Source: a virus. From it: DNA of 42,072 nt. Position numbers and translations under genes: made by a program. Below the pieces are notes generated by a model. The model worked only from the letters and a program-made list of their open reading frames with translations. It was not told where the DNA came from and did no database searches. Location: the IMG/VR virus record IMGVR_UViG_3300046665_000286, positions 1 to 42,072 of that record; one strand, 5' to 3'. Shown piece after piece: positions 31,130-38,015 of this stretch; the first letter of the stretch is position 1, and each line of letters starts with the position of its first letter.

Positions 31130-31393
31130 GTGAAAAAGATTGCAATTGTCGCCCTTGTCCTCGCCGCGCAGACCGCCGGCGCTCTCGCCGGCTCGGTCAA
31201 GTATGACCCGAAATCGCCGGCCGCCGCGGTCGCCGTCAATGAGCAGGTACGCAAGGAAATCGCCGGCAAGGTCGACGCGCCGCTCTGTCTCTACATCTGG
31301 AATGACGGCTCGTGCCGTGTGGCGATGACCGCGGCCGGGCAGATGGACGGCGGCGGCGGTGCCGGCGGCGCTGCCGGCGCGTCGGGCGAGTAA
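31130..31393 (+). CDS. Small secreted protein inserted between tube and chaperone genes
   Basis: An 87-residue protein starting at GTG 31130 with AGGAAATGAA before it. Residues 1-21 are a clear Sec signal peptide (KK, then IAIVALVLAAQTAGALAG) with probable cleavage after Ala20 or Gly21. The mature part has two cysteines (LCLYIWNDGSCRV) that could form a disulfide, and a Gly-rich tail. P2 has no such gene here. It could be an envelope-acting lysogenic conversion or exclusion protein. Function unknown. Confidence 0.62.
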   Translation: MKKIAIVALVLAAQTAGALAGSVKYDPKSPAAAVAVNEQVRKEIAGKVDAPLCLYIWNDGSCRVAMTAAGQMDGGGGAGGAAGASGE

Positions 31394-31426
31394 CGAACCG
31401 AACAAAGCCAAGGGGCTGAATAACCG

Positions 31427-31756
31427 ATGACGACTGAGAACATGGACGCGCCGGCAGAAGTGCCGGCGCAGATCGAGCCGCCGCGCTTTGTCGGCAAGGT
31501 GCGATCAAAGACAGTGCCGCTCGATTGGCCGATCGAGTTCGACGGCAAGCTTTACGAGTCGGTGACTGTAAGCCGTATGACGGCGAAGCAGGTTTCCGAA
31601 TTCGTTGAGGCCAGCCGCACCGGCGGCAAGGCCGCCTTGGCGATGTTCGACTGCCCGATCGAGGTAATCGACGCGCTCGACGCGGACGATAGCGAGGCTG
31701 TCAACGCGGTTGCTCTCGATTTTTTGCCCCGCGCGCTGCGGATGGACGGCGAATAG
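31427..31756 (+). CDS. Tail assembly chaperone, gpE-like (unshifted form)
   Basis: A 109-residue protein in the place of P2 gpE, between tube and tape measure. It has a strand-rich core (VPLDWPIEFDGKLYESVTVS) and a helical end (MTAKQVSEFVEASRTGGKAA), typical of tail chaperones. Near its 3' end the slippery heptamer T TTT TTG (31720-31726) lies in the right phase for a -1 shift into the overlapping frame. AAGGGG precedes the ATG. Confidence 0.8.
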   Translation: MTTENMDAPAEVPAQIEPPRFVGKVRSKTVPLDWPIEFDGKLYESVTVSRMTAKQVSEFVEASRTGGKAALAMFDCPIEVIDALDADDSEAVNAVALDFLPRALRMDGE

Positions 31757-31899
31757 AGCCGTTAGCGTGGCGCTTTTACGTCGGCCTAGTCGCCGGCGTT
31801 CTCAATACGCCGATTCCGGTCATTCTCGCGATGGATTGGCTGGACATGGCGGCATGGTTCGACACTGCGATCGATGTGCGGAAGGTTTTGGGGCGGTAA
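31427..31899 (+). CDS. Tail assembly chaperone, E-E' frameshift product
   Basis: If ribosomes slip by -1 at T TTT TTG (31720-31726), translation continues at GCC 31726 for 57 codons to TAA 31897-31899, giving about 157 residues. The shifted frame encodes a coherent helical segment (PLAWRFYVGLVAGVLNTPIP, then VILAMDWLDM), with no other start for it. The same heptamer is used for the E/E' shift in phage P2. A short stem (CCGC/GCGG, 31729-31741) lies just downstream and could help the shift. The long form should bind the tape measure. Confidence 0.75.
31720..31741 (+). promoter_or_regulatory. Programmed -1 frameshift site
   Basis: Slippery heptamer T TTT TTG in the zero frame of the chaperone gene, followed after two bases by CCGC-gcgct-GCGG, which can form a small hairpin. 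The zero frame stops 28 bases later. Confidence 0.75.
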
Positions 31900-31902
31900 G
31901 AT

Positions 31903-33996
31903 ATGGGAAACGTAACCTCTGAGCTTGTCGTCAAGCTCGTCGATCAGATCAGCGGCCCTGCCAAAACGGCCGCCGGGTCGCTCGACGCGATCGACAAGTC
32001 GGCGCAGAAGCTGACAAAGGCGAAAAAGTTCGGACTGCCCGGCGATATCATCCGCGAAATGGAGCGGTTGAAGTCGTCGACGCGTGATGTCGATCAAGTC
32101 GGCAAATCGTGGGAGCGGATGCAGCGCATCATGCGCGAGAAGCCGGTCGGCGCTGCCAACTACTTCCGCACGATCGAGGATTGGTCGCGGCGCACGGTTA
32201 CGCAACTGCGCAATCTGGCGCGCGAGCAAGAGAAGGTGCATTCGGGCTTTGGCAAGGGCGCTGCCGGCCTAGCCGCCGGCGTTGCCGGTGCGTATGGCGT
32301 GCGGCGTGTTGTAGGTGCGGCCGTCAAGAGCGGCGCGTCGAATGCGCGTGAAAATACGCGCGATTACCTCGGCGGTCTGTCGGCGTCGGAAAGCGCGGCG
32401 CTCGTTGCCGGCGCGCGAACGATGTCGGGCAACTACAAATCACTCGACTATTCGACCGCGCACGAACGCTTGCGCGACACCGCAATGTCGATGGGTGATG
32501 TCAATAAGGCGATCGGCCTGCAAGACACGCTCGGCGCTGGGCACACTGTTTTGCAGTCGCTCAAGGGGCCGACTGCCGCGCTAGAGGAAAGCCGGAAGTT
32601 TTTCAAGGCGCTCGACACGCTCGGCCGTAATGTCGACGGCGGCGAAATCCGCAAGCTCTATGATGGCTACATCAAAGCGATGGGCGTCGAGGGCGCGGAC
32701 ATGAATATGGGCGACTTGTTCAAAGTCGCGATCATGTCCAAGTCGGGCGGCGCGTCTCTCTCCAATCGCTTCCTGATGTCGGCTGCGCCGGCGCTGATGC
32801 AGGATATGAAGCCGGATAGGCTGGGCACGGCCCTCGGTTCGATGGTGTCACAAGTCATCGGCGGCCGTGCGACTAAGGAGTCGAAGCGGCAGCAAACGAA
32901 ATTCGGTCTGCGCGACAAGAAAGGCAAATTCCTCGACGGCGACATGATGCTTGCGGACCCGATGGAATATGCCGAGAAGCGTCTTATACCTGCCCTCAAG
33001 GCGAAAGGCGTCAACGTCGAGGACAGCAAGGCGGTAACGACGGCGACTTCGGCGCTGTTTTCGAGCCAAACGGTTCAAGACCTTTTCAACAAGATTATCA
33101 CGCAGTTTCCGCAGTATCAGCGCAGGGCGCAGCAATACGATAAAGCGCCGGGACTCGCCGCAGCGAACAAGATCGGAAGCGGCGACCCGTTCGTCGCTCT
33201 CGACGGCCTCATGGCGCAGTTGCGCAATTTAGGCGCGAGCCTGACTGAGAAAATCATGCCGGCGGCGGCGAGCGGCATGGATAAGCTGGCGACGCTTGTT
33301 AACGGTTTTGCGGAATCCGCTAAGTCTTCCGGCTCGGCGCTCATGCAGGTTGCGGGCGCGCTCGGCGGAATTGTCACGGGCGCTGCGCTCGCTTCAACCG
33401 CTCTTAAGCAGTTTCTGCCGGGCATCTTCGGAAACACGCCGGCGGCCGTTGCAGGCCCGGCGGCAACCGTCGGCGGCGTGCTTGCCGGCGGCGCTGCCGC
33501 GTCGGTGTTCTCGGCCGAGGTCATCAAAAACAATAAAGAGGCGTTCGGCGATCTCACAACAAACCCGATGCTTGGTGCGTTCGGCGGCGATGCGAGCATC
33601 GCGGCGGCCATTCAAAACGCGCCGGCGATCGCGGCCGAGATCGCGGCGCGCGAGGCGGCTGCGAAAGCCGACGCTGCAAAGCGTATCGAGGATAAGAAAG
33701 TCAACTTCGGCGACATGGCAAAGCCGGCCGAGGCGAGCGCGGCCGGCGCGCAAAGCGGCTCGGGTTTCCGCGACGCGCTGCGGCAGGAATTGCACGGGGC
33801 CGAGGAAGATGTCGGCGCGTCCGTCGGGCGCATGCTCAACCTGCTCAACTTCAACGCCTCGCCGACCGTGACGCCAAAGGTCAACACGCCGGCAGGCGGG
33901 CCGGGCAAGCAATCGGCGCGGGATACGTCAACAAAGCTCGGGTCACTGATCGACGATCACACTCGGGGCAGCTTTCACGATCATGAGTTCGGCTAA
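31903..33996 (+). CDS. Tail tape measure protein, gpT-like
   Basis: A 697-residue protein that sets tail length and is ejected with DNA. The N-terminus (LVVKLVDQISGPAKTAAGSL DAIDKSA) is that of P2-type tape measures. The region 1-120 is helical, about 110-130 is Gly/Ala-rich, and about 470-590 has hydrophobic segments (AGALGGIVTGAALASTALKQ and similar) that may cross the inner membrane. GGGGCGG precedes the ATG. The chaperone gene is just upstream and gpU overlaps its end. Confidence 0.92.
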   Translation: MGNVTSELVVKLVDQISGPAKTAAGSLDAIDKSAQKLTKAKKFGLPGDIIREMERLKSSTRDVDQVGKSWERMQRIMREKPVGAANYFRTIEDWSRRTVTQLRNLAREQEKVHSGFGKGAAGLAAGVAGAYGVRRVVGAAVKSGASNARENTRDYLGGLSASESAALVAGARTMSGNYKSLDYSTAHERLRDTAMSMGDVNKAIGLQDTLGAGHTVLQSLKGPTAALEESRKFFKALDTLGRNVDGGEIRKLYDGYIKAMGVEGADMNMGDLFKVAIMSKSGGASLSNRFLMSAAPALMQDMKPDRLGTALGSMVSQVIGGRATKESKRQQTKFGLRDKKGKFLDGDMMLADPMEYAEKRLIPALKAKGVNVEDSKAVTTATSALFSSQTVQDLFNKIITQFPQYQRRAQQYDKAPGLAAANKIGSGDPFVALDGLMAQLRNLGASLTEKIMPAAASGMDKLATLVNGFAESAKSSGSALMQVAGALGGIVTGAALASTALKQFLPGIFGNTPAAVAGPAATVGGVLAGGAAASVFSAEVIKNNKEAFGDLTTNPMLGAFGGDASIAAAIQNAPAIAAEIAAREAAAKADAAKRIEDKKVNFGDMAKPAEASAAGAQSGSGFRDALRQELHGAEEDVGASVGRMLNLLNFNASPTVTPKVNTPAGGPGKQSARDTSTKLGSLIDDHTRGSFHDHEFG

Positions 33997-34418
33997 TGCT
34001 TTATGCTCTCGGGCCTATCGATTTCGAAGTCGCGCCCTTTAATACGCACGAGGTCGAGCGATCACACGCCGCCGACTTCGCCTCAAAGGACTTGCTCGGA
34101 CGCCGCAAGGGTCACGAGTTTGTCGGCGACGGCGACGAAAATGTTTCGTTTTCGTGCAAGCTCTTTCCGCACAAACTCGGCGGATTGAGCGAGCTTCAAA
34201 TCCTCGACGCGCTACGCGCCAGCGGTTCGCCGCAAATGCTGATGCGCGGCGATGGCTCGCCGCTCGGATGGTTCCTTATCACGCGCGTTCGCGAGCGGTC
34301 ATCGCACCTCGATCGTCAAGGCGTCGGTCGCATGATCGATGTCGATATCGACCTGATGCGGGACGACGCGCCGAGCGCCGCCGATTTCGTGGCGAGCCTT
34401 TTCAACCTGTTCGGATAA
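33996..34418 (+). CDS. Tail protein U, gpU-like
   Basis: A 140-residue protein matching P2 gpU: LYALGPIDFEVAPFNTHEVE at the start, GGLSELQILDALRASGSPQM in the middle and the WFLITRVRERSSHLD strand pair. gpU is part of the P2 tail terminus/baseplate hub. It overlaps the tape-measure stop (TAATG) and is followed by X and D in the usual order. Confidence 0.9.
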   Translation: MLYALGPIDFEVAPFNTHEVERSHAADFASKDLLGRRKGHEFVGDGDENVSFSCKLFPHKLGGLSELQILDALRASGSPQMLMRGDGSPLGWFLITRVRERSSHLDRQGVGRMIDVDIDLMRDDAPSAADFVASLFNLFG

Positions 34419-34424
34419 CGCGCA

Positions 34425-34652
34425 ATGGCAAAATACGAGTCGTTACAGGTGCGCGCCGAGGGCGTGACACTTGATCTCTTGCTTTGGCGTCGCTTCCTTC
34501 GGGTGATACCCGGCCTCGTCGAGCAGACGCTCGACATAAACCCGACGCTCGCCCGCAAGGGCGTTGTCCTGCCGATCGGCACGCGCGTCGTGGTGCAACT
34601 GCCGGAACCGCCGGAAGCGAAGATAGCGAACGCCGTTTCACTTTGGGATTAA
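34425..34652 (+). CDS. Tail protein X, gpX-like LysM-type
   Basis: A 75-residue protein of the P2 gpX family, which resembles a LysM domain: an N-terminal strand, LDLLLWRRFLRVIPGLVEQT and the ending LPIGTRVVVQLPEP. It may help the hub grip peptidoglycan or link gpU and gpD. Confidence 0.88.
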   Translation: MAKYESLQVRAEGVTLDLLLWRRFLRVIPGLVEQTLDINPTLARKGVVLPIGTRVVVQLPEPPEAKIANAVSLWD

Positions 34653-34655
34653 CAC

Positions 34656-35690
34656 ATGCGACGCAAAGCAGCCTTTGCGGTGACGGTTGGCGGCCGTCCC
34701 GTGAATTCGGCATTTAACGATTGCCTTATCGAGATCGTGGTCACGGACTCGGCGGGCCTTAACGCTGATACGGCATCGATCGAGCTTGACGACAGCGGCG
34801 GCTTTCTCTTGTTGCCGTCGAAAAATGATCCGCTGTCGATCGCCCTCGGATGGGAAGGCGCGCCGCTCGGCGTCGTGTTCGAGGGTAAAATCGAGGAAGT
34901 GCTTTCAACCGGCGGGCGCAGCGACGGCCGCAAGCTTCATATCACCGCGAAATCTGCCGACACCGAGTCGAAGATTAAAGAGCATCGGGAAAAGCATTGG
35001 GATGACAAGTCGCTCGGCGACGTGTTGCAGGATGCCGGCGGATACGCCGGCGTTTCCGTCAAGGTGCATCCGAAACTCGCCTCGATCAAGCGCGAGTGGT
35101 GGGGAATGAGCGGGCAAAGCTTTATCGCGTTCGGCGACAAGATCGCGCGCGAGGTCGGCGGTACGTTCAAGATCAGGAACAAGCAAGCGACGCTCGTGCC
35201 GCGCAATGAAGGCATCGGCGCGGGCGGCTCGTCTCTGGCGCCGATCATCGCAAGGTGGGGCGACAACCTCATTTCGTGGTCGCTGACGCCCGCGCGTGGT
35301 CGACCGCAGTTCAAGAAGTTTTTCACGCGCTGGTATGACTACAAGGGCGCGAAGTGGAAACGCGAAACCGTCGAGGCGGCTGCGGCTGTCGAACCGGAAT
35401 CCGGCGACCGCTTTTCAGAGTATGACGCGGACGCGTCGAACGATCGCGCAGGATCTTCGAAAAAGGGCGGCGACCGCGAAAAGGGCGGCGGCACCGTCGT
35501 TATTGACGGCAACCCGAATGCCAAGGCGGAAGCACCTTGCATCGTGATCGGCGCTCGGCCTGGCATTGACGGCACGTATCGAACGGACACCGCGCAGCAC
35601 AACTTTACGCGCGGCAGCGGCTACATCACGACGCTAACCGTCAAGCAACCCGACGGCGACGCCGGCAGCGATACGCGCGCGGCGGCCTAA
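34656..35690 (+). CDS. Tail hub protein, late control gene D-like
   Basis: A 344-residue protein of the P2 gpD family, which forms the baseplate hub under the tube, like T4 gp27. Conserved parts are IEIVVTDSAGLNADTASIEL near residue 25-45, the strand FEGKIEEVLSTGG, and the helix-strand DKSLGDVLQDAGGYAGVSV followed by WGMSGQSFIAFGDKIAREVG. A charged low-complexity linker lies at about 250-285. The name is historical; a control role is not implied. Confidence 0.92.
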   Translation: MRRKAAFAVTVGGRPVNSAFNDCLIEIVVTDSAGLNADTASIELDDSGGFLLLPSKNDPLSIALGWEGAPLGVVFEGKIEEVLSTGGRSDGRKLHITAKSADTESKIKEHREKHWDDKSLGDVLQDAGGYAGVSVKVHPKLASIKREWWGMSGQSFIAFGDKIAREVGGTFKIRNKQATLVPRNEGIGAGGSSLAPIIARWGDNLISWSLTPARGRPQFKKFFTRWYDYKGAKWKRETVEAAAAVEPESGDRFSEYDADASNDRAGSSKKGGDREKGGGTVVIDGNPNAKAEAPCIVIGARPGIDGTYRTDTAQHNFTRGSGYITTLTVKQPDGDAGSDTRAAA

Positions 35691-35721
35691 CGCACTTCAA
35701 TCGACATCAACGGAAATCGTC

Positions 35722-36090
35722 ATGCGAAAGCTTTTCGCCGTGGCGGCGCTTTGCCTGATCGCAAGCGCCGCGGATGCACGGCCGCGTCATCATTCGACAG
35801 CAGACAACGGCCGCCCGGCCGCGTGCGCTGGCATCCCGTGGTGCGGGTGCTGGTTACGCCTGCGCCACGGCATCGCCGATCGGCGTTTCGACAAAGCGAG
35901 CCTATGGGCGCGCCTCGGCGAGCGCGCGGACGTGTGCCGGCCGGGGCTTATCGCTGTTTGGCCTAACCATGTCGGCGAGATCACGGAATGCCTCGCCGGC
36001 GGAATGATCCGCATGATTTCCGGCAATGACAGTAACGCCGTGCGTGATCGCGTGCGGCCTTTGGGGCGTGCGCAACTGCGCGCCCTCTAA
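35722..36090 (+). CDS. Secreted small NlpC/P60-like protein
   Basis: A 122-residue protein with a signal peptide (residues 1-19, LFAVAALCLIASAADA). The mature part has a compact cysteine-peptidase-like layout: IPWCGCWLRLRHG places Cys41 before a helix, and LIAVWPNHVGEITE places His83 at the start of the next strand, as in small NlpC/P60 or CHAP-like domains. ISGNDSNAVRDRVRPLG closes the fold. It lies at the start of the lysis region. It may cut peptide stems of peptidoglycan or only bind them. The catalytic assignment is inferred from spacing. Confidence 0.55.
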   Translation: MRKLFAVAALCLIASAADARPRHHSTADNGRPAACAGIPWCGCWLRLRHGIADRRFDKASLWARLGERADVCRPGLIAVWPNHVGEITECLAGGMIRMISGNDSNAVRDRVRPLGRAQLRAL

Positions 36091-36102
36091 CGTGGGGGAC
36101 TG

Positions 36103-36336
36103 ATGAAAATCTTACTCGTCGAGGATTGGCGGCGTGTGCTGCGGCACGCGTGGTCGGTTCGATTGCTTGTGCTGTCGTTTGTGTTCGACGGCCTCGAATT
36201 CGCGTTGCCCATGTTCATGGACAATCCGCCGATCGAGCGCGGCCGGTTCTTTGCCCTTGCCGTTGCGGTGAAGGTGCTTGCGCTCGCGTTCAAGTTCATT
36301 TCTCAAAAGGAGTTTCGCGCAAATGGCGCTGACTAA
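36103..36336 (+). CDS. Holin-like small membrane protein, DUF7940 type
   Basis: A 77-residue protein with GGGGG before the ATG. A short amphipathic N-terminus ending in HAWSVRL is followed by two hydrophobic stretches (about 20-36 and 49-65), the pattern of DUF7940 proteins that stand beside phage lysozymes. Its end overlaps the endolysin start. As a holin or pinholin it would trigger release of the SAR endolysin. The family name is from memory; the holin role is inferred from position and topology. Confidence 0.65.
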   Translation: MKILLVEDWRRVLRHAWSVRLLVLSFVFDGLEFALPMFMDNPPIERGRFFALAVAVKVLALAFKFISQKEFRANGAD

Positions 36337-36868
36337 GAAACATGGGATCATCGCCATTTCTGCCGCTGCCATCGCGCTTGCGACGCCGCAGGTTGCGAGT
36401 TGGGAGGGGCTTTGGCTGACGGTGAAGCCGGATAAACTGGCCTATGGAATTCCGACGGGCGGTTATGGCGAGACGCAAAACGTCAAGCTAGGCGAGACGC
36501 ACACTAAGGAATATTGGCAAGATCGCCTCAAGATGCGTCTGCCGCAATACGCCACGAAGCTCGCGCCCTGTATCAAGGTCGAATTGCCTGATGAGGTTGT
36601 CGCGACCCTGATATCGATGTCTTACAACGCGGGAGCGGGCGCGGTTTGTAAATCGTCGGTGCTGGCAAAGATGAATGCCGGTGATATCAAGGGCGGTTGC
36701 GAGGCGATCATCAAGCTCGACAGCAAGGGTCGACCGCTCGTCACGTTTGACCGCAACGGCCGGCCGCTCGACGGTTGGTACGTGATGGCCGGCGGCAAAT
36801 TCCGGCAGGGGCTTGCCAACCGCCGCGCATCCGAGCGCAAGCTTTGCGAGTCGGGCCTCAAGACATGA
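36323..36868 (+). CDS. SAR endolysin, lysozyme family GH24
   Basis: A 181-residue lysozyme. ATG 36323 was chosen for its strong AAAGGAG site; an in-frame ATG 45 bases upstream lacks one. Residues 7-25 (HGIIAISAAAIALATPQVA) are a weakly hydrophobic Ala/Gly-rich signal-arrest-release segment rather than a cleaved signal. SWEGL follows with catalytic Glu28, then Asp37 nine residues on and Thr45 in the PTGGYGET motif; the classical spacing between Asp and Thr is shorter. Further on, ISMSYNAGAGAVCKSS is the conserved core helix. It degrades host peptidoglycan after membrane depolarisation. Confidence 0.88.
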   Translation: MALTKKHGIIAISAAAIALATPQVASWEGLWLTVKPDKLAYGIPTGGYGETQNVKLGETHTKEYWQDRLKMRLPQYATKLAPCIKVELPDEVVATLISMSYNAGAGAVCKSSVLAKMNAGDIKGGCEAIIKLDSKGRPLVTFDRNGRPLDGWYVMAGGKFRQGLANRRASERKLCESGLKT

Positions 36869-37389
36869 GCGAGTATCTTTATTCGCTTGCGGTGTCATGG
36901 GCGCTTTGGGCGGCTGTGGCGGTGCTGCTCGTCTCGCTGCTCGGCTATCTGCCGCTCGCCGATAAAGTGCCGATCGTCGGGCCTTACGCCCGCGTCGCGC
37001 GCCTCGTCGCGTTTCTGACATTCGGGCTTGTCTGCGCGCTCGTCGATCGTCGATCGGCGGACGCGCGCAGCGAGATCGCGCAGCTAACGCGCGACCTGAG
37101 TTTCGCACAAACGCAAATCCAAAACATTGCGGCAACCGCCGCCGACAAAGCGCGGCTCGCTAATGCGTCGGCTACGGCTGCGCTTGTCGCTGACATGAAG
37201 GCTAACACCTATGAGCAATGGCTCGCTTTGCAGCCGGCTCGCAAGTGCGATGATGATGATCTTGATAGCGACGACGTTCGGTGGCTGTCTGACATCAAAC
37301 CGCGACGCGAAACCGGCAGCGCCAACCGTCCCGGCGGTTTTACTTTCCCGCGACTGCGAGGATTTGGCAAAGAAACCGCCAATCCCTAA
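36865..37389 (+). CDS. Inner-membrane spanin-like protein (Rz-like)
   Basis: A 174-residue protein starting at an ATG that overlaps the lysozyme stop. Hydrophobic segments at about 8-28 and 44-60 are followed by a long heptad-like helix (about 62-115) with Ala/Asp/Gln repeats, as in i-spanins, though two membrane segments are more than usual. The Rz1-like lipoprotein starts inside it in another frame. Together they would fuse inner and outer membranes as the last lysis step. Confidence 0.7.
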   Translation: MSEYLYSLAVSWALWAAVAVLLVSLLGYLPLADKVPIVGPYARVARLVAFLTFGLVCALVDRRSADARSEIAQLTRDLSFAQTQIQNIAATAADKARLANASATAALVADMKANTYEQWLALQPARKCDDDDLDSDDVRWLSDIKPRRETGSANRPGGFTFPRLRGFGKETANP

Positions 37390-37528
37390 AGCCGTGAAAG
37401 GACAAAGCCGGCGCAAGCTACTGATGCGCACGCGTGTCGCGCTCGTCGAGGCAATCGATAGCCTCGACGACACGACGGAATGCCAGCGACTGCAGCGCGA
37501 GCGACTTGCCAAGGGTGCGCGCCGATGA
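37211..37528 (+). CDS. Outer-membrane spanin lipoprotein (Rz1-like), overlapping Rz
   Basis: A 105-residue ORF beginning inside the Rz-like gene in a different frame and running 139 bases past it. Residues 1-26 form a lipoprotein signal: hydrophobic AMMMILIATTFG ending in a lipobox with Cys26 (TFGGC). A Pro/Ala-rich stretch follows (AKPAAPTVPAVL), typical of Rz1. It is longer than lambda Rz1, with a helical C-terminus. The nested arrangement is characteristic of spanin pairs. Confidence 0.75.
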   Translation: MSNGSLCSRLASAMMMILIATTFGGCLTSNRDAKPAAPTVPAVLLSRDCEDLAKKPPIPKAVKGQSRRKLLMRTRVALVEAIDSLDDTTECQRLQRERLAKGARR

Positions 37529-38001
37529 CGGCGGCACACGATAACGCCGCGCTGGCCGCGGACGTAACGAACCTGAAAGATCAACATGCCGCCTTGCGCG
37601 GCGAGGTTCGTGATTTCAAGGCCGATGTCGCAAACGGCTTCGCCTCGATCCGCACGTCGATCGACAGCGGCCTCGGCCGGATGTCGCAGGCGCTCGACAC
37701 GAAAACGTCGACCAATTGGACGCCGATTGGAATCGTCGTGTCTGCGCTCGTGACGATCGCGGTCGCGTTCTATGCCGGCTTGCGCGAGCAGGCCGGGCGG
37801 CACGAGGCGCAAATCGAGGCGCTGCGCGACCGGCAGGTTCCTCGCATTGAACACGAGCGCGTGTGGCGCGAGCAAGCGGAAGATCAGCGCGTCGTCAACG
37901 AGCGTCTGCGCCGTCTCACTGATGAGAACGTCAAGGTTCAAATCGATCTCTCTTTCATGAAGGGGCAGCTTAACCCGCTGTCCGTTCGGCCTAAAGAATA
38001 A
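37525..38001 (+). CDS. Coiled-coil protein with a central membrane helix
   Basis: A 158-residue protein; ATG 37525 overlaps the Rz1-like stop. Residues about 5-60 form a coiled coil (LAADVTNLKDQHAALRGEVR), about 68-86 a membrane helix (IGIVVSALVTIAVAFYAGL), and about 88-150 a second coiled coil rich in Arg and Glu. It is encoded with the lysis genes and may be a lysis regulator or a membrane-spanning virion protein. Function unknown. Confidence 0.6.
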   Translation: MTAAHDNAALAADVTNLKDQHAALRGEVRDFKADVANGFASIRTSIDSGLGRMSQALDTKTSTNWTPIGIVVSALVTIAVAFYAGLREQAGRHEAQIEALRDRQVPRIEHERVWREQAEDQRVVNERLRRLTDENVKVQIDLSFMKGQLNPLSVRPKE

Positions 38002-38015
38002 GGCTTCAATCAAAA

